DNA of 64,000 nucleotides from Paenibacillus sp. J2TS4 (GCF_018403245.1 NZ_BOSH01000008.1:62001-126000), one strand, 5' to 3'; positions 1 to 8,968 are shown, counted from the first letter of the stretch. Translations and numbers: made by a program. The notes: a model not told the origin generated them from the letters alone.

Positions 1-534
1 ATCGTCGAAAGCATGCTCGACGTCAATCGGATGTGGGACCGCCCGTTGAACCGCATCCGGCTGCAAAGCCAATCTATCGAAGCTCATATCCGGGAGCATT
101 TTCAATTTGTCCTCGATCAGAAAAGTATCCGGTTAAAATTTATAGCGGAGGATGGAGCCTGGTTGGAAGTAGATGAGGAGCTGTTTCATCGGGGACTGGA
201 CAATGTCGTATCCAACGCTATCCGTTACTCTCCGGCCAACAGCGAAATTACGGTCGCCGTGAAGCGGCTGGATCTGTTCCGCATGGAGTGCACTGTGTGC
301 GATCAGGGGATCGGCATCTCTGCCGAAGACTTGCCGCAAATCTTCGAGCCTTTCTATCGCTCTCCCGAGGCGGGCGAATGGGATCAGGAAGGAAGCGGAC
401 TGGGCCTCACGATCGTCAAGCAGATGGTAGACATGCACGGAGCAGAGATTCGGGTTACCTCGACCCCCGGAGAGGGGACCTGCATAACGATGGTCTTCCG
501 TAACAAAACTGTTACGGAGCCGCCATTTCCATGA
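1..534 (+). CDS. Sensor histidine kinase, C-terminal part (partial)
   Basis: Open from base 1, so the sensor and most of the dimerisation domain lie outside the window. The visible part is a GHKL ATPase domain: an N-box (DNVVSNAIRYSP), a G1 box with the phosphatase-like loop (DQGIGIS, then FEPFYRS) and a G2 box (GSGLGLTIVKQM) close to the end. This is the ATP-binding half of a membrane two-component kinase. The signal sensed cannot be told. It ends about 50 bp before the GerMN lipoprotein, so the pair may be co-transcribed; the response regulator would lie upstream. Confidence 0.93.
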   Translation: MVESMLDVNRMWDRPLNRIRLQSQSIEAHIREHFQFVLDQKSIRLKFIAEDGAWLEVDEELFHRGLDNVVSNAIRYSPANSEITVAVKRLDLFRMECTVCDQGIGISAEDLPQIFEPFYRSPEAGEWDQEGSGLGLTIVKQMVDMHGAEIRVTSTPGEGTCITMVFRNKTVTEPPFP

Positions 535-584
535 TACAAACGAACTCTATACTTAAGGTGTACTATAAAAAGGAGGGAACCAAC

Positions 585-1211
585 ATGAGAGAGAGAAATA
601 CGAACAAATGGATGAAGCTTGCTTTAGCCACGGCCTGTGCGGCGGTAATAGCGACAGGATGCGCTCAAGGCGGCAAAACTCCTGAGCCGGGCAATGCCGC
701 ACCGGTACCGAGCCAACAGCCGAATAATCCGGAAGAGAACAACGAAACGAATATTGCACCGAAGCCGAATGAAGATAAAGAAGTCGTCAAAAAAACCGTC
801 ACTCTCTACTTCGCCGATAAAGATTTGATGGAAATTTTCGCCGTGGATCGGGAGGTCGAAGCGGAGGAAGAGCAAAATTTGCCGTTGGCCGCCTTGGAGT
901 CCTGGATTAGCGGTCCGAAGAACGACAAATTGGGCAACCTGGTTCCGCCGGGAGTCTTGGTGGAATATGTGAAGGACGAGAATGGAGTAGCTCAGGTCAG
1001 CTTCTCCAAGGAATTGAAAAACGCTAACCTTGGATCGGGGGGCGAGATGTTCCTCCTCGACCAAATCACCCTCACTATGAAGCAATTCGGTTACGATTCG
1101 ACCCAAATACTAATCGAAGGCGAGAAGGATGAGTCTCTGCTTGGACATGTTACCACATCGGAGCCATTACCAGCGGGAGATCCAAGCCAGTACAAAAAAC
1201 TGGAGGAATAG
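585..1211 (+). CDS. GerMN-domain lipoprotein
   Basis: Start chosen at 585 because AAAAGGAGGGAACCAAC sits just before it; an upstream ATG at 531 overlaps the kinase gene and has no ribosome site. The N-terminus is a lipoprotein signal (hydrophobic stretch, then IATGC). A Pro/Asn/Glu-rich linker follows. Residues from about 80 on form a GerMN-like domain (TLYFADKDLMEIFAVDREV; LPLAALESWISGP; VSFSKEL; LTMKQFGYDSTQILIEG). GerMN domains occur in spore-germination protein GerM and in lipoproteins next to two-component systems. Expected on the outer face of the membrane. The role here is not known. Confidence 0.85.
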   Translation: MRERNTNKWMKLALATACAAVIATGCAQGGKTPEPGNAAPVPSQQPNNPEENNETNIAPKPNEDKEVVKKTVTLYFADKDLMEIFAVDREVEAEEEQNLPLAALESWISGPKNDKLGNLVPPGVLVEYVKDENGVAQVSFSKELKNANLGSGGEMFLLDQITLTMKQFGYDSTQILIEGEKDESLLGHVTTSEPLPAGDPSQYKKLEE

Positions 1212-1294
1212 AGCCCTTCTAACCTCCTGTCCTGATCCAAACGTACTTTAATTCTCATCGTTAGAGAAAATTCTGCCACTCACTGCCTTGTATT

Positions 1295-1346
1295 GCCGGA
1301 GCCTACTGACTTGTTATCAACGAGTTCTGTAGGCTCCGGCTTTTTT
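1295..1346 (+). terminator. Rho-independent terminator after the GerMN gene
   Basis: A perfect 12-bp stem (GCCGGAGCCTAC with GTAGGCTCCGGC) is followed by six T. It closes the kinase/lipoprotein transcript. Confidence 0.92.
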
Positions 1347-1364
1347 ACATTCCGTTAGCAAGTA

Positions 1365-1393
1365 TTTACAATTCCGCATATTAGAGGTATAAA
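1365..1393 (+). promoter_or_regulatory. Candidate sigma-A promoter of the MFS gene
   Basis: TTTACA and TATAAA are separated by 17 bp, immediately after the terminator. This leaves a leader of roughly 140 nt before the MFS start. Identified by consensus only. Confidence 0.5.
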
Positions 1394-1537
1394 AAATGAG
1401 AACAGCATCTATCGCAGGCTTTTCTAAAGGTCCTGCTGAAATTCATCCTTAAGGTCGGCTTTCCTTGGGATGTAAGAACATCTAATCTAACGAACATACT
1501 TAAAAGCTACGCATTCCTTTGGACAGGAGACTACCCA

Positions 1538-2788
1538 ATGAATCCTACTATTCCCCTATCGGGCCCGGGCGGGCATCGTCCGGTCACCATCATAGCCATC
1601 GTTACCGCGCTGTGCTTGCTGGGAGACTCGATGCTGTACATCGTGCTTCCCATCTATTGGCGGGAGATCGGCCTCGATGCCTTGTGGCAGGTCGGAGTGC
1701 TTCTGTCTATCAACCGCTTTGTGAGACTTCCCTTGAACCCGTTCATCGGCTGGCTCTATAACAAAATGTCCCTTAGAACCGGGATATTTGCAGCCGTTCT
1801 TCTCAGCTCGGTCACTATGATGGGTTACGGGCTATGGAAGGGATTCGTCGTCTGGCTCGTGCTTCGCAGCGTATGGGGCTTGGCCTGGTCTCTGCTGCGT
1901 ATGGGCGGGTATTTCACCGTTATTAATTATTCAGATGATACGAACCGGGGACGCCTGATGGGACGCTATAACGGCCTGTCTCGCCTGGGAAGCTTGTTCG
2001 GCATGCTGCTGGGCGGCGTATTGACACCTATTATCGGAATTCAGGGAATTTCCATCGCCTTCGGAGTGGTTGCCCTGACGAGTCTTCCTTTGGTATTCCT
2101 TTCGATCCCCCATTCCATCTCGGAGAGCGAACCGAGCCGCCGCCGCTCCCCCAAGGAGCCCGGCTCGATATGGACCGGAGCCGTCATTAGAGTTATCTTG
2201 GCCGGACTGGGCCTATCCCTTCTATGGACGGTACTCGGCTCAACGTTAAGTTTATTGATCGATTCGAACTATCCCCAGCCGTATATCTTCGGGTTCATCA
2301 TGACAAGCACAGCTCTCGCTGGAGTCCTTCAGGCTATCCGTTGGGTGTGGGAACCGTTCCTCGCTTCATGGATCGGACGACGCTCGGACGGTCCGAAGGG
2401 GCGGCTGCCGATGTTCATCTTCGCGCTGCTTGCATCGGCGGCAGGGTACGCGCTGGTTCCTTGGCCAATGCCGTTATTCCTCTGGTGCTTCGTCATCCTG
2501 TTCGTTATGATGTGCGGTACAGCGATTACGACCTTGATGGATGCATTGGCATCTGATGCCGCCCGGGCCACCTCCGTCATTGCTGTCATGACGGCTTATT
2601 CCGTAGCCACCGATCTGGGAGCCGCCCTCGGTCCTATGCTCGTCTACTTATTCGCCAACCTGAACCATGGCTTATTTTATACTTACTTGGGCAGCGCTCT
2701 TTGCTTTTTGCTGATTGCCTTGTCGTACCGGCCTCTTCTAAGCCGACAATCACAGTCCGTCCCGAGTAGAATGAATTTTCCCCGCTAG
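1538..2788 (+). CDS. MFS transporter
   Basis: A 416-residue hydrophobic protein with about twelve membrane segments. An MFS-like charged loop between the second and third helices is visible (NPFIGWLYNKMSLRTG), and RGRLMGRYNGLSRLGSLFGMLLGG fits helices 4-5. The start follows ACAGGAGACTACCC. It is a single-gene unit between a terminator and convergent anmK. MFS proteins of this size export drugs or sugars or import metabolites; the substrate cannot be inferred. The roughly 140-nt leader is longer than needed for translation alone. Confidence 0.85.
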   Translation: MNPTIPLSGPGGHRPVTIIAIVTALCLLGDSMLYIVLPIYWREIGLDALWQVGVLLSINRFVRLPLNPFIGWLYNKMSLRTGIFAAVLLSSVTMMGYGLWKGFVVWLVLRSVWGLAWSLLRMGGYFTVINYSDDTNRGRLMGRYNGLSRLGSLFGMLLGGVLTPIIGIQGISIAFGVVALTSLPLVFLSIPHSISESEPSRRRSPKEPGSIWTGAVIRVILAGLGLSLLWTVLGSTLSLLIDSNYPQPYIFGFIMTSTALAGVLQAIRWVWEPFLASWIGRRSDGPKGRLPMFIFALLASAAGYALVPWPMPLFLWCFVILFVMMCGTAITTLMDALASDAARATSVIAVMTAYSVATDLGAALGPMLVYLFANLNHGLFYTYLGSALCFLLIALSYRPLLSRQSQSVPSRMNFPR

Positions 2789-2927
2789 CTTTTCCTAACA
2801 ATAGGAAGTTCGTGTTCGCTTTCCCGGCTGACTCAATCATCTGCTCCAGTTGTTTTATGCAGCATGCGGCGATTAGGCAATTCAGTCAGCTCATCAGAGC
2901 CCCGGAACTTATAAATTCTATAATAGT

Positions 2928-2971
2928 AAAAAAGGAGACTCCTATCGAAGAGAAATGGAACGATAGGAGTC
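2928..2971 (-). terminator. Terminator of the namZ-anmK unit
   Basis: An 11-bp perfect stem (GACTCCTATCG / CGATAGGAGTC) is followed on the minus strand by TCC and six T. It lies 70 bp past the anmK stop and may also slow transcripts from the convergent MFS gene. Confidence 0.8.
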
Positions 2972-3038
2972 TTATTCATCGGTTCTTCTGCCATAATGGT
3001 CATCAGGCTTTCTCGTTTGTTCTCAAGGATGTCGTCAT

Positions 3039-4229
3039 CTACCCCGGAAAAGCCAATTTGCCCATGATGACCGGTACCTCCGCTCCCGTAGCGGAAGGCA
3101 AATTGTTAGCGACCCCATGAATGGCGTTGTTCGCGAACAGCGCGAAGGCGATCGCTTCCTTCGCGTCGCCGGACACGCCCAACTCGTCGGAGACGAGAAT
3201 GCGCTGGTCCGGCAGCAGCTCGCCAAGCTGGCGCAGCAGCGTGGCGTTGCGGGCTCCGCCGCCGCTGACGATGATTTCCTCTACCGCATACAGCGGGAAG
3301 AGGAAATCACGGTAGCTGTCGGCGATCGACTGCGCCGTGAACGCCGTGAACGTGGCGATCACGTCCTCCGGCGCGAGGCCGCGCGCAGCCGCCTTCCCCA
3401 GCCACTCCGCCGCATACGCCTTGCCGAACATTTCTCGGCCCGTCGTCTTCACCGGAGGCTGGCGGAAGTACGGGTGGCGCAGCATCTCGCCGAGCAGGCG
3501 CGCGTCCGCCTCCCCCTGCGCCGCCCACGCCCCGCCGTCGTCATAGCTCCTCGCCCCGTCCGACAGCTGATAGACCGCCTGGTCTATCAGCATGTTGCCG
3601 GGGCCGGTGTCGAAAGCGACGACCTGCTCGGGGCGGGCGGCGGCGGGGATGGCGGCGCAGTTGCCGATGCCTCCGATGTTCTGGACGATCCGCCCGCGGC
3701 GATCGTCCCGGAACAGAAGGTAATCGGCATACGGCGTAAGCGGCGCGCCTTGACCGCCCACCGCCATATCGGCGGTGCGGTAATCGCCGACGACCGGCAG
3801 GCCGGTCTCCTTCGCGATGACCGACAGGTCGCCGATTTGCAGCGTGGAGCGGACGAAGCCCGGCTCGTCGGCGGGGATATGCCAGACGGTCTGGCCATGC
3901 GAGCTGACCAGATCGATGTCAGCCAGCGTCATCCCCGCCTCGGCCACGACCTTGCGGACCGCATCGGCAAATTGCCGGCCAAGCTCGAAATTCATCGAGC
4001 AGACGCCCGCCGTGTTAGAGCGGTCCAGCGTGCACAGCTCCTTCAGCCGCTCGCGCAGCCCGTCCTCGTAAGGCAGCGTGGCAAAATGCAGCAGCTTCGT
4101 CCGCGAGTCGGAGCCGACTCCCTCGATCCGGACTATCGCTGCATCGATTCCGTCCAGCGACGTGCCCGACATAAGCCCGATCACGAGCTTAGCCGATTTG
4201 GCGGTTATAGCATTCAACGTATTGATCAT
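3039..4229 (-). CDS. anmK: Anhydro-N-acetylmuramic acid kinase
   Basis: A 396-residue protein with the diagnostic N-terminus IGLMSGTSLDGIDAA, DLVSSHGQTVWH, a GGIGN phosphate loop and AFDTGPGNMLID, all typical of AnmK. The enzyme opens and phosphorylates 1,6-anhydro-MurNAc to MurNAc-6-P in the cytosol. Start set at 4229 because AGGGAGGGGTGTTTAT precedes it; the reading frame is open further upstream to 4253 without a ribosome site. It lies 40 bp downstream of namZ and is probably co-transcribed. Anhydro-MurNAc arises from lytic transglycosylases, so this points to recycling of such products. Confidence 0.95.
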   Translation of the reverse strand: MINTLNAITAKSAKLVIGLMSGTSLDGIDAAIVRIEGVGSDSRTKLLHFATLPYEDGLRERLKELCTLDRSNTAGVCSMNFELGRQFADAVRKVVAEAGMTLADIDLVSSHGQTVWHIPADEPGFVRSTLQIGDLSVIAKETGLPVVGDYRTADMAVGGQGAPLTPYADYLLFRDDRRGRIVQNIGGIGNCAAIPAAARPEQVVAFDTGPGNMLIDQAVYQLSDGARSYDDGGAWAAQGEADARLLGEMLRHPYFRQPPVKTTGREMFGKAYAAEWLGKAAARGLAPEDVIATFTAFTAQSIADSYRDFLFPLYAVEEIIVSGGGARNATLLRQLGELLPDQRILVSDELGVSGDAKEAIAFALFANNAIHGVANNLPSATGAEVPVIMGKLAFPG

Positions 4230-4269
4230 ATAAACACCCCTCCCTGCAGCCATGGCTCCTCTCGCTGAA

Positions 4270-5448
4270 TCATCCCTCTCCGTAAATCAAAAAGGGCTTT
4301 CTGCGCTCGCACCACTCGGCGGCTTCCTCCCTCCATTGCGCAATGAGCTCCTGCAAACCGGACGGTTCATGCAGCTTCGTTCGGACCGCATCGCTTCCTG
4401 TAAGCAGGTCGATAAACGGCTTGCCGCCCTCCTTAAAGGGAGGCAGCCACTCGAACTTCTCGGGATGCAGACGCTGGACCTCCTTCAACAGATGCAAACC
4501 AGCCGTAACCGAACGAAATTCGCGACGATCCGTCACGAACAATTGCACTCCCGCGCACAGCTCTCCTTGATGCTTGGAGAAGGTGGGGGTAAAATACATC
4601 GGGCAAAAGCGAACCCCCGGGAGATTCCGCTCATTCATAATTTCCGCCAGTTGTCTGGCATCGAGCCACGGGGCTCCGATCAGCTCGAACGGACGGGTCG
4701 TTCCCCGCCCTTCCGACAGGTTCGTCCCTTCAAACAAGCAGGTTCCGGGATAGACCCGGGCAGAATCGAGGGTGGGAATGTTCGGAGAGGGCATGATCCA
4801 GGGAAGTCCGGTGTCAGTGTATTCCATTCCTCTGTGCCAGCCCTCCATCGGCACTACCTGAAGTCGGCACGGCGTATCGGTCTCCGCATTGATCAAGGCG
4901 GCAAATTCTCCGATCGTCATCCCTGTGCGGAACGGAATCGGCCAGCCCCCGACCATCGACCGGTAGCCTTCGCGCAGAATGCCCCCTTCACACACTTCGC
5001 CTCCAAGCGGATTGGGCCGGTCCAGCACGATCATTTCCTTGCCGCTCTCGGCACACGCGGCCATCGTGTAAATAAGCGTCGTCAAGTAAGTATAGAAGCG
5101 GACCCCTAAATCCTGAATATCAAAAACAACGGCATCGACCTGAGCGAGCATCTCCGCCTCCGGTTTTCTTCGTTTTCCATACAGACTGTACACTGGAATA
5201 CCATACTGCTCATCGGTTTCGTCCTCGAACAGCACTCCGGCTTGGCGCTCTCCGCGGATACCATGCTCGCAAGCGAACAAAGCTGTCAGCTTCGCGGTCT
5301 GCAGCCTCGCGCAAACATCGATTACCGATTCTAACGAAGAGGTTCTACCTGTCGGATTTGTCAGCAGTCCGATTCTTTTTCCTTCCACAAAGCTCCGCTC
5401 CACTTCCAGCAATCGATCTGCTCCAGTCTGAACCCTGATCCTGCTCAT
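4270..5448 (-). CDS. namZ: Exo-beta-N-acetylmuramidase NamZ family (DUF1343)
   Basis: A 392-residue DUF1343 protein: RIGLLTNPTGRTSSLESVID, FACEHGIRGERQAG, DAVVFDIQDLGVRFYTYLTT and DRPNPLGG are family hallmarks. NamZ of Bacillus subtilis removes non-reducing-end MurNAc from peptidoglycan fragments. Unlike that secreted enzyme, this one starts with a hydrophilic sequence (MSRIRVQTGADRLLEVER) and has no signal peptide, so it is predicted to be cytosolic. It is the first gene of a two-gene unit with anmK, divergent from murK-murQ. The family is secure; the activity is inferred from homology. Confidence 0.9.
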   Translation of the reverse strand: MSRIRVQTGADRLLEVERSFVEGKRIGLLTNPTGRTSSLESVIDVCARLQTAKLTALFACEHGIRGERQAGVLFEDETDEQYGIPVYSLYGKRRKPEAEMLAQVDAVVFDIQDLGVRFYTYLTTLIYTMAACAESGKEMIVLDRPNPLGGEVCEGGILREGYRSMVGGWPIPFRTGMTIGEFAALINAETDTPCRLQVVPMEGWHRGMEYTDTGLPWIMPSPNIPTLDSARVYPGTCLFEGTNLSEGRGTTRPFELIGAPWLDARQLAEIMNERNLPGVRFCPMYFTPTFSKHQGELCAGVQLFVTDRREFRSVTAGLHLLKEVQRLHPEKFEWLPPFKEGGKPFIDLLTGSDAVRTKLHEPSGLQELIAQWREEAAEWCERRKPFLIYGEG

Positions 5449-5969
5449 CCTGTTCCCTCCTTACTTTCTACTGAGATCATAAGATAATGACCGCAATCGC
5501 TGATCCACCAATACTCCGATGGAACGACTATTTCGCTTACCTTGCCACTAATCCTTCTTTCTCAGCTTGCCTTCTTTCTCATCTTATGCTCTATATTCGG
5601 TCATCCATGCCCTGAGAATCCGGCGGCTTAACACTTCTTATTGCCGTCCCACACCCGCATTAATTGGAATCGCTTCCATCCACAAATAATTATAAGTTGT
5701 ATAAAATAAAATTTCAATAATAAAATTAATTTATGAAATATAATTTTACATTCTTCATTTTTTTTCGTATACTCATATCAGGCTAGATCTCTTCTATTTA
5801 GAATCTATTCTTTTATAATGAACGAATGCAGGATGAATTTGTGTAATATAAATACTAGTATCCGATATTCAAAGAGAATGCCTTCTCAATCTATCGGAAA
5901 ACGATCATTCCAGACAGTATCCATGCAATGCAATTAACATTATAGAGGGTTTATAGGAAGGAGCCTATC
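5449..5969. other. Divergent regulatory region between namZ and murK
   Basis: No credible gene. The region is AT-rich between 5690 and 5830. ATTTCA (5711-5716) and TGAAAT (5734-5739) form a spaced inverted pair that could be an operator half-site pair. TATAAT at 5814-5819 is a possible -10 for murK, without a convincing -35. Confidence 0.4.
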
Positions 5970-6893
5970 ATGACGTTCTTTATCGGTGTGGACGGCGGAG
6001 GAACCAAAACAGAAGTGATTACTTTGAATTCTGACGGGGAAGTTCTCGTCACCCTTACGGGCCCCTCCACCAATGCCCGTGCGGTAGGCTTCCCTCGGGC
6101 CTGGGCTCATTTGCAAGAGCTTCTGGACAGCTTGCTTAACCACCCTGCATTGGGTAAAAGCCGCTGCGCCGGTCTTTGCCTCGGTTTGGCGGGGGTTGAT
6201 CTTCCGGAAGAAAGACAAAGCTTTCTTCAAGCTTTGGAGGGCTATTTTCAACAACGCGGAGAAAACTTACCGATTACGATTACCAATGATGCAGAAATTG
6301 TGCTGATGGCGTCCTTGTCACAGAAGTACGGAATCGTTGCCGTTTCCGGAACCGGATCCATCCTGTATGGGCTGACTCCAGAAGGAAATCGCTGGCGAAT
6401 TGGAGGCTGGGGCCATCTTCTGGGGGACGAGGGCAGCGGTTACGCCATTGGGTTAAAGACGCTGCAGACCGTTATGAAAAGCTATGATGGCATGCTCCCT
6501 CCTACGCTGCTTACTGACCTAATTACGGAAGCTTATTCCTTTGGCTCGATTACCGAGTTAAAATCTTATATTTATCAACCGGACATTAAAAAACAGCATA
6601 TTGCTGAATTCGCGCGCTACTGTATCCAAGCCGGCATTCAGGAAGATGCTGCGGCTGATCGTATTCTTAGAGATGCGGCCGGCCATTTGGTCCGGCAAAC
6701 GACGACCCTGATCGGCAAGGACCCTTGGTTTGCGAGCTGCGAGCTGGTGGAAGCCGGGTCGGTTTTTAAGCATTCGTCCGTATTTGCAGAAACCTTTCGT
6801 CAGCATCTGAACGAAGCGTACCCGGACATCCGTTGCTATCCCTCCAAGCGTAGTCCCGCCTACGGAGCCGCTCTGCAGGCGATGCAGCGTTAA
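5970..6893 (+). CDS. murK: N-acetylmuramate/N-acetylglucosamine kinase (BadF/BcrA ATPase family)
   Basis: A 307-residue ASKHA-fold sugar kinase: IGVDGGGTKTEVI (phosphate 1), CLGLAGVD, NDAEIVLMAS (phosphate 2 region), GIVAVSGTGSILYG and GWGHLLGDEGSGYAIG. This matches the MurK group, which phosphorylates MurNAc and GlcNAc at O-6. GlcNAc kinase alone is possible. The start follows GGAAGGAGCCTATC. murQ follows after 50 bp, so the MurNAc-6-P made by this kinase and by AnmK would feed directly into the etherase. Confidence 0.88.
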   Translation: MTFFIGVDGGGTKTEVITLNSDGEVLVTLTGPSTNARAVGFPRAWAHLQELLDSLLNHPALGKSRCAGLCLGLAGVDLPEERQSFLQALEGYFQQRGENLPITITNDAEIVLMASLSQKYGIVAVSGTGSILYGLTPEGNRWRIGGWGHLLGDEGSGYAIGLKTLQTVMKSYDGMLPPTLLTDLITEAYSFGSITELKSYIYQPDIKKQHIAEFARYCIQAGIQEDAAADRILRDAAGHLVRQTTTLIGKDPWFASCELVEAGSVFKHSSVFAETFRQHLNEAYPDIRCYPSKRSPAYGAALQAMQR

Positions 6894-6943
6894 TGGATGT
6901 TAACGACTAGTTAACGACTATTCCAAGAAGGAGTTCTTACTTT

Positions 6944-7855
6944 ATGAATAACTTGCTCAGCGGGCTTACGACCGAACAAATTAATGAATCCACGCGAAAT
7001 ATTGACCAGTTGGATACAGAGCAAATCATGAGACGGATCCATGCGGAAGACAAGCTTATTGCGGAAGCGATTGAACCGTTGGTTCCCGTTATTGCCCAAG
7101 CCGCCGATTGCATCGTAGAAGCCTTCCGAAACGAGGGACGTTTGTTCTATGTCGGCGCAGGAACGAGCGGACGTCTGGGGATTCTGGACGCTTCGGAATG
7201 TCCTCCCACCTTCGGAACTCCGCCCTCGATGGTTCAAGGAATCATTGCCGGAGGCTTTCAAGCGGTCAAGGATCCCGTCGAAGGAGCTGAGGACAGCGAC
7301 ACTCTGGGCTCCTCCGACATGGACGCTCATGAAGTCGGACCTAACGATGTCGTCGTCGGAATCGCCGCCAGCGGCCGGACCCCTTATGTTCTCGGCGCAA
7401 TGAAACGCGCCCGCGAGCGGGGAGCCAAGGTGGTGGGACTCACTAATAATTACAATACCCCCATGATCGCTGAAGCGGATTTAATGATCGAAGCGGTTGT
7501 CGGTCCCGAGGTCATCCTCGGTTCCACTCGAATGAAAGCGGGAACGGCACAAAAGCTGATTCTCAACATGCTGACAACGGCTTCCATGATTCGGATTGGA
7601 AAGGTGTACGATAATTTGATGGTCGATTTGAATCCTTCCAATGAAAAGCTCGTCTATCGGGCCAAACGAATCATCCGCCTGGCGACCCAGGCCTCCGAAG
7701 AAGCCGTCAACAAAGCGTACGAAGCATCCAATGGTCACGTCAAAACGGCCATCGTCATGATTCTGGCCAATGTGAACTATGAAGAAGCGGCACGCTTGCT
7801 GGATACAAGTGAAGGATTTGTCCGGCAAGCCGTCGCTCTGGCTCAAGAGGACTAA
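6944..7855 (+). CDS. murQ: N-acetylmuramic acid 6-phosphate etherase
   Basis: A 303-residue SIS-domain lyase with the MurQ signatures LFYVGAGTSGRLGILDASECPPTFG, EGAEDS, VGIAASGRTPYVLGA and EVILGSTRMKAGTAQKLILNML. It cleaves the lactyl ether of MurNAc-6-P, giving GlcNAc-6-P and D-lactate in the cytosol. The length is normal for the family. The start follows AAGAAGGAGTTCTTACTTT. The genes nagA, nagB and a MurNAc PTS (murP) are not in the window. Confidence 0.96.
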   Translation: MNNLLSGLTTEQINESTRNIDQLDTEQIMRRIHAEDKLIAEAIEPLVPVIAQAADCIVEAFRNEGRLFYVGAGTSGRLGILDASECPPTFGTPPSMVQGIIAGGFQAVKDPVEGAEDSDTLGSSDMDAHEVGPNDVVVGIAASGRTPYVLGAMKRARERGAKVVGLTNNYNTPMIAEADLMIEAVVGPEVILGSTRMKAGTAQKLILNMLTTASMIRIGKVYDNLMVDLNPSNEKLVYRAKRIIRLATQASEEAVNKAYEASNGHVKTAIVMILANVNYEEAARLLDTSEGFVRQAVALAQED

Positions 7856-7869
7856 TATTTTTATAATCG

Positions 7870-7907
7870 CAGGTCGGGAGACAAGGTCCTTGGCCTGTTA
7901 TTTTTTT
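7870..7907 (+). terminator. Probable terminator after murQ
   Basis: CAGGTC and GGCCTG can pair across an imperfect hairpin containing CAAGGTCCTTG. A T-rich run follows (TTATTTTTTT). Confidence 0.55.
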
Positions 7908-8016
7908 CAAGATGGTTACAAGTCCGGTGATATAGAGTAAATCTGCATCTATTTAGACCCGAAAGCCTCCATTTTCCATTCTAAAACAAAAAATACAGAT
8001 CAGATCCTTAGACCTA

Positions 8017-8045
8017 TTGACAAATAATTTTATTTATGATATAAT
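8017..8045 (+). promoter_or_regulatory. Consensus sigma-A promoter of the MBL-fold gene
   Basis: Perfect TTGACA and perfect TATAAT with a 17-bp spacer. The implied leader is about 120 nt. Confidence 0.8.
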
Positions 8046-8123
8046 AAATTATTTATACTTTACTTTCTGTTCATTCTCTTTTATTATGTTCTTTACAGCC
8101 CAATACCATGGGACTGAATACAA

Positions 8124-8141
8124 CCTTCCTGTCCAGGAAGG
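8124..8141 (+). promoter_or_regulatory. 18-bp inverted repeat in the leader of the MBL-fold gene
   Basis: CCTTCCTG and CAGGAAGG are perfect arms around a 2-nt centre, about 75 bp downstream of a consensus promoter. It has no T-tract, so it reads better as a repressor site or leader hairpin than as a terminator. Confidence 0.45.
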
Positions 8142-8173
8142 AAACCAAAAGAACACGATAATGGAGGAATTAG

Positions 8174-8932
8174 ATGAAAATTGCCAATGGAGTAGAGATG
8201 CTGGAGATTTCCGCTACTGTTATGGGCAAGAAGGATGTTATTCATCCAACGCTCATCTGGGATGAGGATATGGCGATCTTGGTGGACACAGGATATCCCG
8301 GCCAGCTATCGTTATTTCGTGAGGCCTTCCTTACCGCAGGTGTACCTTTTGAAAAGCTCAGCAAAATCATTGTGACCCACCAGGATCTGGACCATATTGG
8401 CACCTTGCCAGCCCTTCTTGCAGAATCTCCTCACCGTGTGGAGGTTCTTGCCAGTGAAGAGGAAACACCATTTATACAAGGTGAAAAAAGGCTGTTGAAA
8501 ATTTCTCCGGAGGCCATAGACCAAGCGCTTAGCTCCCTGCCGGACACAGTTCCGGACAAGCTTCGGCAAGCCTTTCAAGCGATTCTCGAAAATCCTCCAA
8601 AAGCTAAAATTGACAAAACAATTGCAGATCAGGAAGAGTTACCTTACTGCGGGGGCATTGTTGTTATTCACACTCCAGGCCACACACCGGGTCATGTCAG
8701 TTTGTATCATAAGCCGAGCCAAACTTTGATCGCTGCAGACGCGTTGACTGTTGTGGACGGCCAGCTGCTGGGACCTGATCCTGAGACGACAATCGATATG
8801 GACACAGCGCTCCAGTCTTTAACGAAGCTTGGCGAATACGACATCCAAGCTGTACTCTGTTATCACGGTGGACTATACAATAACAATCCCAACCGGCGTA
8901 TCAAGGAACTGGCTCTGGAGAGCAGACATTAG
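8174..8932 (+). CDS. MBL-fold metallo-hydrolase
   Basis: A 252-residue metallo-beta-lactamase fold protein. The metal motif HxxxDH is present as THQDLDHIG. Further ligands fit HTPGHTPGHVSLY, AADAL near residue 195 and the late CYHGG. The start follows ATGGAGGAATTAG. Single-gene unit with its own consensus promoter and terminator. Relatives include quorum-quenching lactonases and glyoxalase II-like hydrolases, but the substrate cannot be told. The perfect promoter suggests strong expression, perhaps held down by a repressor at 8124-8141. Confidence 0.85.
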   Translation: MKIANGVEMLEISATVMGKKDVIHPTLIWDEDMAILVDTGYPGQLSLFREAFLTAGVPFEKLSKIIVTHQDLDHIGTLPALLAESPHRVEVLASEEETPFIQGEKRLLKISPEAIDQALSSLPDTVPDKLRQAFQAILENPPKAKIDKTIADQEELPYCGGIVVIHTPGHTPGHVSLYHKPSQTLIAADALTVVDGQLLGPDPETTIDMDTALQSLTKLGEYDIQAVLCYHGGLYNNNPNRRIKELALESRH

Positions 8933-8968
8933 GATTAACAAGGCCGTTTTATATTTAGGGAAGAACTC

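Noticed and set aside
2812..3120. 102-codon rightward frame between the MFS gene and anmK
   Set aside because: Runs through a terminator hairpin and into the antisense of anmK; no ribosome site.
3117..4268. 383-codon rightward frame opposite anmK
   Set aside because: Arg/Ala/Asp-rich composition of a shadow of a GC-rich gene; anmK on the other strand has clear motifs.
4252..5109. 285-codon rightward frame opposite namZ
   Set aside because: Shadow of the DUF1343 gene, no ribosome site and no recognisable motifs.
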